Assembly (NCBI RefSeq): GCF_964204645.1
Contig: NC_134030.1
Coordinates: forward strand, 21,829,210 to 21,893,209
Direction: 5' to 3'
Length of the DNA: 64,000 nucleotides
Source: Tubulanus polymorphus
Lineage: Eukaryota; Nemertea; Palaeonemertea; Tubulaniformes; Tubulanidae
Below the pieces are notes generated by a model. The model saw only the letters and a list, made by a program, of their open reading frames with translations, was not told where the DNA came from and searched no databases. Shown here piece after piece: positions 14,501-28,600 of this stretch. The position numbers were made by a program, and so were the translations under genes. The stretch's first letter is position 1. Each line of letters begins with the position of its first letter.

Positions 14501-17500
14501 TATACCTAATTGTGAGGTTAAGGCCCTGATAATGGTGTTCTAACCCTGGTTTACTGGTATTTTTAATGTCAAAATGCAAACTTAAAGCAATAACGGTTTT
14601 AAAATGAAACCGCACTCAATGAATGTTGTGTCTATGTTTGCTGTTTTTATATGAATTTCAGTGGAATATTTCAAGGAAGAATTCATTATTGCAATACAAT
14701 CTGATGAATCATTAAAAACTGCTACTCGAACTGCTTTAGTTAACAGTAAGTTACATCTACAGTAAACTACATTTACATCTACAACAAACTACATTTACAT
14801 CTACAGTAAACTACATTTAATACATCTACAATCAACAATTAGATACATTTATTCACTATGATTGTCAATCATAGAAACTTGTTTGTGGTTTTTTTAGAAC
14901 CAAGTAAAATCAACGATTTGTTGAGGAAAGAAAAGTCGAATGGTAAAATTATTTGATGAAATGTGGATAATTTGTTTGTTTTCACGAACCGAAAAATAAT
15001 TCAAACGTTTTTCTTCTATTTCTTAGTTAATAGAATTTATGGTGAAGTGAAAAAGAGAATAGAATCAATGTCTACAGGTTTGGATTTTAATGATTTTCTA
15101 TCAATTCTTGCATTTAAATGTCGGATATATTTCGATCCTCGTGTTGAGGTTTCTTTTCATAAAGCATATTATAATATATCATATTTCGCATAACGAAGTG
15201 GCTACTCGTACGAATAATTCCGTAGGCTATTCGTATGCACCCGTCGGATAACTCTGGAATTATGTGTTCGGGAAGGGATAGGGTTAGGGTAAGGTGAGGC
15301 TATATGTAGTTAAAACATTCGACCGACCGTCAGCGAGCTCGGTGGTCTAGTGGTACGATGCCGGCTAGTAATTTACTAGCCCGGGTTCGAGTCTCGCTCA
15401 ATCCGCTCTATTTTTCTCTAACTCTATTCTCCACACTTTCCTTGAATTTTCTAAGTCGTGCACCTCTGTACGCATGCGCGGCGTTAATCGGCCAATCAGC
15501 GACAGTTATTAGCGTACAGATCCTAGTCCCGTACGAATAGTCTCCAGAGTAATCCGTACGGGTCCGTACGAGTAGCCACAGCGTTCTCATAAACATGTCA
15601 TATCATATTATAAACCACTAGCATATACAATAATAATATATAAAATGTGATTTTGAAGGTGATGAGTTTTGTTTTACTTTTTATCACGGATTGATTCATT
15701 GCTGAATTTACGTTATTATTTCTATTTGTGATTTCAGAGGAATTAAATGAACGAGGAATCGTAGTTTATAGAAGTGAGTAAAAGTCAATTTGTCTGATTT
15801 GAATTCTAATCTGTTCATCAATTCCATATCCTGCTCCATAGTTACCCTGATCCCATAAACTCCTAACAAGAGACTCCCAACACTAGAATCATAACCCCCT
15901 CAGTTTTTTAAATTCAGATTTAGATCAAATTAAGTAAGAATTTTATAGTAAAAGTGAACTGTATGAATTTATCTGTTTAGATCTAATTAATGTATATTTA
16001 TTAGTTATTGTTGTTCTGTTTTTCAGTAAAAGATGAAATAGCGAGTAAGTACTGATAACAACTTCCATGTTAAAGTTTTGATAAATTTATATATCTCATG
16101 TCCTGTTTTAAATAGTAGTGGTTCTTATTAAAATCCAGTGAAACCGTTTTACAGATGATGAAAATACTTCCTTCAAGACAAAAGGAAGGATTGTGAAAGA
16201 AGAACATGTTTCCCTCTCCCTGCAGTAATCTATTGTGTTTATTCTGTTTCAGTGTTTCATATCAGACCAATTATTGCAAACAGAATCCCGGGATTTAAAG
16301 GTGAATACATTGTGTTGACTGTTAGGTGTTTTAATAATCAAATTAAATCGGTACCGAGAGTAAGAGTGGTCGACTGGTACTGAGTAAGGGTGGCGGTCGA
16401 CTGGTACTGAGAAAGGGTGGCGGTCGACTGGTACTGAGTAAGGGTGGCGGTCGACTGGTACTGAGTAAGGGTGGCGGTCGACTGGTACTGAGTAAGGGTG
16501 GCGGTCGACTGGTACTGAGTAAGGGTGAAGGTCGACTGGTACTGAGTAAGGGTGAAGGTCGACTGGTACTGAGTAAGGGTGAAGGTCGACTGGTACTGAG
16601 TAAGGGTGAAGGTCGACTGTATTTTGTAGGAGGATATTTGACGCTGTAGCAGCATAAATAGTTTACATCATCAGTCGATGTCACAGTTGTTTCTAATCAA
16701 CATTGTATAATTACAGATTCATTAGTGACTGTTTTAAAAGAGAAATGTAAAAAGGCTATCAGTATGTGGCCATCAAAACACTGGACATATGATATATCTA
16801 CCGCGAGTAAGTTCACAGTGAAATCAGTTTGTGATTTATAATAGAATTCTATTGTATAAAAACTTGTCTATTGTTTATTACATATAGTGTCTGTACTCAG
16901 TAAATTAACCAGTAAAACTTTAAAGACAAACACAGGTTATTGGAAACAAGTCCAAGAATGTTTCGGTAAATAATAAATTCTTGTTTCACTGAACGTTTTA
17001 TTAAATGATCTGATTTTTATGTTTTGAATAATAATTGTTTGTTCTGTTTGAATAGGAGATGAAATTGACAGTGAAACAAATACAACTGAACTGACAAAAA
17101 TAGGTGAATATCAATACAACAACTTAATATTTCCAGATTAACAAAAATTATTTCGAATTTTGCGTTGAATTCATTGAAGATCGAAATTCATCAATGTGAT
17201 CAGATCTTTAGAGGCATCTGTTTTGGTTCATGGGTTACACAGTATTATCAGTTGAATTCTCGGCTCAAAATCAATCATAGCTTGAAAAAATCACGTTTAG
17301 AGTGTAAAATTAAGAGGTGTTTGAAAATCGTCACTCTTTGGTTACATTTTGTATAGATGTGAAAATTTATTTATTATTCATTTGTTCGTTTATAGTTGAT
17401 GATTGTTTGGGTGAATGCATTAAAACAATGAGTGATAAATGGAACACTGGTGAGTACCCCTCATATGGTGGCTGATAAGGGCCATGAAAATATTTCCTGA

Positions 17501-19651
17501 CCAAAAATTATTTCGTCATGAAAAATAATATTCCATCGAAAAATGTTCGTAAGTAAAAATAATTTCGTTGTGAAAAATAAATTCTCATCAAAAATATTCA
17601 TACGCTAAAATAATTTTATTAATAATCGCCTCCTAAATATAGGCGTGAGTAAAAATAATTCCGCTATGAAAAATAAATTGCCTTCCTTCAAAATATATTC
17701 CTAAAAATAATTGTGGGTTTTTCCGCTAGTGCACGCGTGCGCGCACGCGCTAGTCGCTAGTCACCCCTGATCTAGCCCTAAGTATAGTATAGTGGTACAC
17801 ACTGTGTGCATAATATACTTAAACTACACGGGGGACATACCGCACAGCTCTCATTTACACATGAATCAGGGTACTACGGTAGAGCTTTGGTTTATTTTTA
17901 TCCTGAAATTTTTTGATGAGTCCTTGTGAACTAACTTTAGGAAGGGTGGGATGGTGGTGATGTCGTTGGGTCCATGTGAACAGAAATTATGTGGAGGCAT
18001 TTAAATGAGGCTATTCAGAGTTGAAACAAACTGCAAAGTGAACAAGGTTAAGCGACAGTTTTCTATGAGGTTTAATTTCATGTTTTGTTATTTCTAGGCG
18101 ATTTTAAGAACCGCAAGATGATTGTAGGGAAAGGTAAATATTCCGTATATAATTCCCTTAGAACCGGTTCTATAGTCATCATTACAATTGAGACCAGTCT
18201 AAGACGGTCTCGGTTCAATAAACAACTAGAACCAGTCGTAAGATTTAAGACGAATTTTGGATTCAATTTTCGATTATGGAGCCGGCCACTGGTTATATCA
18301 ATGAAAAACCAATTTCATTATGAAAATCTGTTTGATTTTCTATCCATTTATATTTCAGCGAGTCCAGAAGAGATAAGTGAGTTCTGAGATTAGTAGAATT
18401 TATTTTAGATTTTCACTATTTTGATCTATAAAGTGATTGTTATGTATCCAGTGACAGGTATCTGTGTGAACTGGTGACCAAAATCACAAATGATTAATTA
18501 ATTGTCTTCACTAAAATAGAAACCAGTTGTCAATATCATCCCATGGTGGACCTAAAACCTTAAGTCGCACTTATCTGTTTATCAGACAGTTGTAGTCAGC
18601 GCTTGCCTCTGATTTTGTGGAACCAGTGAATAATAGTGACGTCGAATTACAAGTCACACTAGTTTGTTTAAGTCAGTGATTTTCTATATTGATAGATTCT
18701 AAACTACATGAATTAGCCGATAAAGAGTTTGAAGATAGGAAAGGTACTGTACACATAACAAAGTGTGAATTTCAACATGTTTTATGTTTAAAATCTTATT
18801 GATGTTTATTATCAATGTTTATTACAGTCGGTGAATTTAATCAAATAAAGACACCTGATGATCAAATAAAGACACAAGATGCATCATTCGAACGCGTAAA
18901 AACACCTGAAGAAATATTGCCTCTAACACTGGATATACCGGCACAACTCAGCACCGGTAAGTGACTACACTGAAACTGCATGTTTGAATTTGAATTCAAT
19001 ACAGTAAACTCTGCCTGGAATAAACTGTTATTATTTCACCGAGTTGAGAATCAGGCAAATCCTTTTATCAAAAAACTTTCAGTATTTTCAAAATGTTAAG
19101 ATTCCATTTAAATTTCTGTAGATTTAGATTCAGCTGGACGAGATGCAGTTATTCTGCCGGATCAAGCAGGTATTGTATAAGTTAAGTCTGTAAAAAACTT
19201 AAGGTAACCCGTCACTGCTCTCATAACGCCAACATATTTCAGGGAACAAATGCCGCAAATCTAAATTCAATGGAAATACCATTCTTTATAAAGCCACATA
19301 TTTCATCGGTGCCAACAGTGGTATTATGAAAGACTTTTTCTGTGATAACAAAATTTTCAAAGGTTTTTTATGCCTGAAATATTCTGCGACTGATCTTTGT
19401 CCCTGAAAGGACGAATAATTCTGCTAAGTTCTTGAAAATCCTTTAACTGCTCGTTAGGAATACCAGAAAATGCTCTTCTATCATATGCCGGATTTTGAGG
19501 AACAGACCCTGAAAATGGTGTTCTAATCCTGGTTTACTTTTCTTTTGTATGTCCAGGAGAAGAGAATGTCTTTTAGTAATAATAATAATTAATAATATTA
19601 ATAATAATTAATAATATTAACAATAATAATAATAATAATAATAGTGATGAT

Positions 19652-19693
<42 letters not shown>

Positions 19694-22600
19694 TATTTAA
19701 AGCGACAACAGTTTTAAATTCAGAAACCACACTCAATGAATCCTGTGTTTGCTGTTTTTATATGAATTTCAGTGGAATATTTCAAGGATGAATTCATCAG
19801 CGCAATACAATCTGATGAATTATTGAAAACTGCGACTCAAACTGCTTTAGATAACAGTAAGTTACATCATTCTACAGTAAACTACATTTATATCTACAGT
19901 AAACTACATTTATATCTACAGTAAACTACATTTAATACATCTACAATCAACAATTATATATTCATTCACTAAGATTGTCGATTCTTAAAAATGTTTTTCC
20001 TTTTTTAAGAATCAAGCGAAATCAACAATTTGCTGAAGAGAGAAAACTGGAAAGGTAAATTGTTTGATGAAATGTGTGTAAAATGTTTATTTTTACGAAT
20101 CAAAAATGAATGTTTTAAGATCCGCAAATGACTGGTTTATTTCAATCATTGCAATGAATTCAAATTGACAGCTGATTTTACTGTGTAAAACAATTTAAAG
20201 ATTTTCTTCTATTTTCAGTTAATGGAATTTATAATGATGTGAAATCCAGAATACAATCAATGTCTACAGGTTTGTAGTTCAAACGATTCACTATCAATTC
20301 TTGCATTAAATTGAAACCGTATCTTGTGGGGCAAGCGCCCTTTTGTGACCCATATCATATCATATCATTGTATCATAAATAATGCATCATATATCAGCCG
20401 GTATATACACTTGTATAACGGTTTATTCCCATTTCGCCGCTCATTTATTCCAATTTGGCCTTTTTCCCAATCCACCCCTTTCCCATTTTGCCCCTTTCCT
20501 ATTTCGCCCCTTTGTTCACATTTTTGCCCCTTTTTGTACATTTTCAAAGAAGCTTAGTTTAATTTAAGCAATGTTACATGATTATGCTAATTGTGCCCTC
20601 AGTCATTTAGTTAATTTGAATATCAATCAATAACACAAAAAGGTCCAAGGTGGGAAGGGAGCAAAATAAGAAAATTGGCAGGGCCGAAAAAATGGGATGG
20701 GTGAAATAGAAAAAGAGGCCAATCGGGAAGGGGCGAAATTGGAACACATTTTATATCAAGTCAACACGCTCACACACTCGCACGCATGCACGCACACACG
20801 CACGCATGCACGCATGCATGCATGCGAATCCAGGTTAAAATACCAGAAGTAAAAAATGCCAGAGGAAAAATCCCACCATAGGTAAAAATGCTAGAGGTAA
20901 AAATGCCAGACGGAAATATGAGGAAAATTAAGTGAAGAATTAACCAATATTGGACCTGATATTATATACACTAGATTTTACATAATGAATGCACAGTTTA
21001 CATAACATATTCCTATGATCATAAAATTCAAAAAAATGAATGACAAATTTATGAAATAAAGAGAATCACAAATTTATGAAATAAAGTCTGACATAAGCAA
21101 GAAATTCATTGGAATCATTAATAATATTCTTATTTGGACGAGATGATATTAAGATACAACACATTTTTAGATCATTGGAAATTAGAAAATTAATGCGCAT
21201 TTTCTTATATGATTGAAATCAAAAAGTAAAAATAGTCATGATATAACGCATTTCTAGATTAATGAATATTAACGAATTCAAATGAATGCACTGAGTTTAT
21301 ATTTCGAATGCACAGTTCAGATAAAGCATATTTCTAGGCATAATGATAATTATTAATTAGGTAAGATAATTAAATTCAAAATTTTTAGATGAGTTAGTTT
21401 GCTGTTTTTCATAACATCAAAACAACAATTCGATGAATAGTTTTTAAGTTTTGATACACTTGTTTCTTATAATCATTAAATCAATTTAACCTTCTGGCAT
21501 TATTTCCTCTGGCATTTTTACCTCTAGCATTTTTACACCCCTGACATTTTTACCTCTAGCATTTTTACTTCATTATTACAGCATTATTACCTTCAATTTT
21601 ACTGCATTATTACCGCGTACCCACTCACGCACAGGTCCTTTATCATATCATGCTATGTCATTTATTTTCCATCACGGATTGATTTATTGCTGAATTTACA
21701 TTTTATTTCTATTTGTGATTTCAGAGAAATTAAATGGACGAGTAATCGTAGCTTATAGAAGTGAGTAGTTTGTTCATAAATTCCACAGTTTTGAGTTACC
21801 TTAACCTATAAACTCCTAAGACTAGACTCCTAACACTAGACTCCAAACCCTTAAACTCCTAACCCTTAAACTCCTAACAATTAAACTCATAGCTCTAGAC
21901 TCCTAACACTAGACTCCTAACACTAAACTCCTGACCCTTTCACTCCTAAAAATTAAACTCATAACCCGAAACTCCTAACACTAGACTCCTGACACTAGAC
22001 TCCTAACACTAAACTCCTAACATTAGACTCCTAACACTAGACTCCTAACACTAGACTCCTAACACTATACTCCTAACACTAGACTCCTAACACTAAACTC
22101 CTAACACTAAACTCCTAACACTAGACTCCTAACACTAGACTCCTAACATTAGACTCCTAACACTAGACTCCTAACACTAGACTCCTAACACTAGACTCCT
22201 AACACTAGACTCATAACACTAGACTCCTAACACTAGACTCCTAACACTAGACTCCTGACACTAGACTCCTAACACTAGACTCCTAACACTAAACTCCTAA
22301 CACTAAACTCCTAACACTAAACTCCTAACACTAGACTCCTAACACTAGACTCCTAACATTAGACTCCTAACACTAGACTCCTAACACTAGACTCCTAACA
22401 CTAGACTCCTAACACTAGACTCATAACACTAGACTCCTAACACTAGACTCCTAACACTAGACTCCTGACACTAGACTCCTAACACTAGACCCCTAACACT
22501 AGACTCCTAACACAAGACTCCTAACACTAGACTCCTAACACTAGACTCATAACACTAGACTCATAACACTAGACTCCTGACACTAAACTCCTAACACTAG

Positions 22601-25600
22601 ACTCCTGACACTAGACTCCTAACACTAAACTCCTGACCCTTACACTCCTAAAAATTAAACTCATAACCCGAAACTCCTAACACTAGACTCCTGACACTAG
22701 ACTCCTAACACTAAACTCCTAACATTAGACTCCTAACACTAGACTCCTAACACTAGACTCCTAACATTAGACTCCTAACACTAAACTCCTAACACTAGAC
22801 TCCTAACACTAGACTCCTAACACTAGACTCCTAACACAAGACTCCTAACACTAGACCCCTAACACTAGAATCCTAACACTAGAATCCTAACACTAGACTC
22901 CTGACACTAGACTCCTGACACTAGACTCCTAACACTAGACACCTAACACTAGACCCCTAACACTAGACTCCTAACACTAGACTCCTAACACTAGACTCCT
23001 AACACTAGACCCCTAACACTAGACTCCTAACACTAGACTCCTAACACTAGACTCCTAACACTAGACTCCTGACACTAGACTCCTGACACTAGACTCCTGA
23101 CACTAGAATCCTGACACTAGACCCCTAACACTAGACCCTTAACACTAGACTCCTAACACTAGACTCCTAACACTAAACTCCTAACACTAGACTCCTAACA
23201 CTAGACTCCTAACACTAGACTCATAACACTAGACTCCTAACACTAAACTCCTAACACTAAACTCCTGACACTAGACTCCTGACACTAGACTCCTAACACT
23301 AAACTCCTAACATTAGACTCCTAACACTAGACTCCTAACACTAGACTCCTAACACTAGACTCCTAACACTAGACTCCTAACACTAGACTCCTGACACTAG
23401 ACTCCTGACACTAGACTCCTAACACTAGACTCCTGACACTAGACTCCTGACACTAGACTCCTGACACTAGACTCCTGACACTAGACTCCTGACACTAGAC
23501 TCCTAACACTAGACTCCTAACACTAGACTCATAACACTAGACTCCTGACACTAGACTCCTGACACTAGACTCCTGACACTAGACTCCTAACACTAGACTC
23601 CTGACACTAGACTCCTGACACTAGACTCCTGACACTAGACTCCTGACACTAGACTCCTGACACTAGACTCCTGACACTAGACTCCTAACACTAGACTCCT
23701 AACACTAGACTCCTAACACTAGACTCCTAACACTAGACTCCTAACACTAAACTCCTAACACTAGACCCCTAACACTAGACCCCTAACACTAGACCCCTAA
23801 CACTAAACTCCTAACACTAGACTCCTAACACTAGACTCCTTACACTAGACTCCTAACACTAGACTCCTAACACTAGACTCCTAACACTAGACTCCTAACA
23901 CTTAACTCCTAACCCCAAGATCCTTTGCTGAGACTAAATTCAGCAATAAATAAAAATGATATTTATTTCTAAAAATCGCTTCACATCATGAAAATATCTC
24001 GAAGCTTTTAACCTGAAACATTGAAATGTTACAATATATCAAAAATATCAAATATCAAAAATAAGGTATAGAAATAAAGTAAAACATTGAATGACGATAT
24101 AATGAACAATGATTACAATTACTTAGGAAATAAAAAGAATTTAGAATTGAATAAAACATCAACAGAAATAAATACTCATGTAACAGAAATTTGTTTAAAG
24201 TATTTTTTGAAAGATGAGAAAAGTGTTTAGTTTTCATTATATTCTATAAATAATTAAGTTATATAATGAGTTTTTTTAGATTTAGATTTAAATCAAAAGA
24301 TGTGAGAATTATATAGTTAAAGTGAACCGTATGAATTGACCTGTTTATATCTACTCAATGTTTATATATGAATTATTGTTTTTCCTGTTTTTCAGTAAAA
24401 GATGAAACAGCGAGTAAGTACTGAGAACTGAATCGTTAAACTCTGTCTTGATATTTCCTGCTTTCAATAATACTGGTTCTTAGTAGCTCTAAATCCAGTG
24501 AAACTGCTCAAAGGGCTTTACACTGAAATGCTTTCTTAAGAAATAAACATTTTAAAGGCCGCCTGAATTTATAAATGGAAAGAACATCCCGTGGGCTGAC
24601 TTGACTGAAGGCTAGGCCCCTTATCAATCTTCAATATTTTGGGTTGTTTAGAACCTGTACAGTCAATTTTCATTCTCCGGTTTAACTCAATCGACTAAAT
24701 TTTAGGATGTGAAAGAAGATCATGTTTCATTCTCCCTGCAGTAAATATATTGTGTTTATTCTGTTTCAGTGAATCACATCAAACCAATTATTGCAAACAG
24801 AATCCAAACGGAATTTAAAGGTGAATACATTGTGTTGACTGAGAGACGTACGGGCGAAGGTCGACTGTTTTCTGTAGGAAGATATGTGACGCCATAGGCG
24901 AAGTATAGATATTTCACAATATCAGTCAATGTCACGGTAGTTTCTAATCAACATGTCTAATTATAGATTCACTAGTGACTGTTTTAAAAGAGAAACGTAA
25001 AAAGGCTAGCAGTACTGCGTTATCAAAATACTGGAAGTATGATATATCTCGCGCATGTAAGTTTATCAGTTTTTGATCTCTAATTGAATTCTATTGTCAC
25101 TCTGATATGATATGTCACAAGTTATAATCATAAGTATCTACAATTTCATATCGAAATGTTCAAAATATTTCATATCTCTTACTTCATAAAATACTTATTA
25201 ACTATCAAAATATAACAATAACAATGTAATATGATTTTACTAAATATGTTATTAATATGGGCTTTTATCGTAATCAACATGTCAGACTAGTCATAACGTA
25301 TTCATAGTAATTAACTCCAGTCAATCCTCATCAATAATGAATTTGTGTCTCTCAAACATATCGTTAGTTTGTGATTCCTGTTGGCTACAACTTGTCTGAC
25401 ACCTCTCCCTCCATACACATGATTCTGTTTAATAAAGACTATGTAAAGTTATGATAATCATTCACATTGTGGGATGCAATACAGATAGTACATATAAGGT
25501 TTAACTGCCTGTTCCTGATGGATGGAGTTCTGTACCGCTGGTGTAAATGCTAGCCCCCCCCCCCCCCCCACCCAGCCTACCTGCCGATACAACAACCAGC

Positions 25601-28600
25601 CGGTTACACTATTGTATAAAAACTTGTCTATTGTTTATTACATATAGTGTCTGAACTCAGTGAATTTACCAGTAAAACTTTAAAGACAAACACAGATTAT
25701 TGGAGACAAGTCAAAGAATGTTTCGGTAAATAATAAATTCTTGTTTCACTTCTGATTTTTTTAATGGTCTGACTTTCAGGTTTTGAATAATAATTGTTTG
25801 TTCTGTTTGAATAGGAGATGAAATTAACAGTGAAACAAATACAAATGAACTGACAGAAATAGGTGAATATCAATACAATAACAACTTATTATTCAAATAA
25901 ACAAAATGTGTTGTTGAATTCCAGAAGATAAAATTCATCAATGTTTTCAGATCTTTAGAGGCATCTGTTTTGATTCAGAGCCATGTTCTAAGTTTGAAAG
26001 TCACATTTTTTATCTCTGTGAATGTTTATTTTATTTAATCATTTTTTTCAGTTGATGAGTGTATGGGTAAATGTACTAAAACAATATGGGATGAATGGAA
26101 TGCTGGTGAGTACCCCTCATGAGTACCCTTCACGAGAACCATATATTACTAGTAGACTCAAAATGCAAGTCGTAATTTCAGTACCTGGGTACAAACTACT
26201 GGAAGTTAAGCCAGTAGTTTGTACCCAGATATGTGATCAGTGAAGTGAGTACAGATATATATATATATATATATGAGTACAGATATATATATATAATTGA
26301 TGTGAAACTGGCCCTTTCTTGTGCGGCAGCCGCCGCACAAGGAAGGGCCAGTTTCACATCAATTTTACTTAATAAAAGTTGTCATAAGCAACTGATAGTT
26401 AATTTTCTTCGTGGGACTGACCCCAGTAAACATTCAATAGTATTCATAATCAATCTGATAATAGTGTATATGTAGGATACATTATCTATTGTCAACCTGA
26501 CGACATAGTTTGCATAAATGGCGCAATAGAGGTATTCCAGGTTTCAAATAGTTGTTTTAGATTTTCAAGGCTTGAGATATTAAAAAGTTACGCGGGAGTA
26601 GGTGATCTTTTACTTCCGCATGTGCGAGGCATTCTAGCTGGGCATGGCGTTAATCGCCTAAGATTTGCATATTGCACTCATCACATTCGGCCATGCCACA
26701 GCCTTCCAATATATGTTTCATGCTAAACAACCATATGTAATCATTAACCTCTCCTGCGACTGTAAACATTACATAATACATTTTACTAGACAGGGATCTC
26801 TTATTTTCGGCGATAATTCGGGGTAGAGTGGTTTAGTCGTAGTATTCATTTACAAGAAGTTAGATGATTTTTTCAATACAGCTAATCCCCAAATTTCGCA
26901 AGCATATGATAAAATCGGTTTTACAAGTGCGTCAAAAAGATGGAAAGACGCGTCGTCCCCAAACCTATTTCTTGTGGATTTTTCTAAAACGTGGAATTGA
27001 GCCTTTGCACCACTGTCGGCTTACGTTTTGCGGCATTTGACAAAAGTTCCAGTATGGTTAAATATAACGCCAAGGTCCTTAAACTGGTCGACTATTTCGA
27101 TTTCACCATTTGCTAAGTGAAAATTGAGGAAATATGGAAGTCTTAGAATGCCGGTTTCAAGTCGAGGACACGGAAATTATTGAAATATAATAAACATTCG
27201 TGTGATGTTGATATATAATCTATAACAAGCTTAACAGCTCCTTTTAAGCAGGTAAAATCACCACCAGTTGCTTTATCGTCTCCAACTCGACCATCAGCAA
27301 TAGATAAGGCGTGATTCATTCTGTAACCATAATTATTGATACCACCAGTGTCACGGTTAAACATGTCTAAAATAGTATGCGCTCTGAGACGGTCGACAGC
27401 TTCATTCAGTTTGTCAAACAGACCGTCAACATTTAATTGATTGTCGCCATCGAGAAAAAGATATTGTAGTGTTCTTAGACACATTAGTAACTATCTTCAT
27501 CACTATGGAAAAAAGGTATCGATCTAAATCATCAAACAAACCAGCATGGCCGTATATTCTTCAGGTTCGGGGCTGAAATAAACGCCGCAAATGATAACGT
27601 CTTGTTGCACAGTTGAATTCTAGTTTTACCCATAGACATACATCACTTGTCTCGGTTTTCAATATGAATTTAGCATATTAGTTCTTAACAAAGATTACGG
27701 TTCCGCCCGATCTGCGCACTACGGTTGTTTTATTCACGCGTTAAAGCCTAGGCTTTCCGCAAAATTTGACACCCAGGGTCCAGTTACAGTGATGAGTTAG
27801 AGTTAACTCTTTGTTAAGATTAGTTCATTTTCAATCAGTTAACGCTGGGTCAAATCTTAACTCAGAACTGTGGAACTGGGTCCAGAAATCCAGTGTTTTC
27901 CACCTTTGTTTCGGTTAACACATGAGTACCAAATAGAAACCCTCAACTGAGTACCCGGCCCTGGTACCTGAATTATGTAATTTCAATTCAGAGATCAAGT
28001 TTAACAAGTTTTTGTGAACTTATATTTCATGTTTCAACATTTTAGACGATTTTAAAAACCGAAAGATGATTGTAGAGACAGGTGAATATTGTGTAGCTCT
28101 GATATTCAGCCTAGTATTGCCCCCTGGTGACTGTATGAGAAGTAACTATTCTGTTATTTGTATTTTAGACGAGATTGTTGATGAGATAAAACGCGCACAT
28201 TTTCAAACTCCCGAATTTATAAGTAAGTTTCCAATAAAATCAGAACCTGTTTTAACAACCAGAACTCAAATATTAATATCTGTATGTATTGTATTATTAT
28301 TTATAGGATCAGTTGAGACTGCAGTGAATGAAGCTATCCAGAATTCAGGTAATTAAATATTCATCATAAGTTCGAATTCTGTGTTTGAATTGAGCTCAGT
28401 TTGGCTGAAGGTGTATTGTTTTATTGTGCCGGCTTTCATTATGTTTACAGGGAAATCGAAACATAACAAAAAACCAGACTATGAAGCTGCAGGTTTGTAA
28501 AATATTTCTACAATCAAACAATAACATTTTCTCATTTGACTGATGTAGTTAAGATGTGATCACTCCCTGATGACCACTAGGATGTGATCACTCCCTGATG

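Noticed and set aside
14349-14615. Minus-strand 88-codon frame, conserved at 53290-53556
   Set aside because: Conservation reflects whole-intron duplication; it crosses no splice signals and has no counterpart in block 2 introns as a frame.
15330-15402. Functional tRNA gene
   Set aside because: A and B boxes are present, but the acceptor stem does not pair and the anticodon loop lacks the usual T at position 33.
20324-20567. Plus-strand frames of 77 and 61 codons
   Set aside because: They arise from CCCCTTT-type repeats in an insertion absent from paralogous introns.
21825-23915. Telomere-like repeat because of TAAC-rich units
   Set aside because: The 14-bp unit is not a telomeric hexamer, and its seeds in paralogous introns show a local origin.
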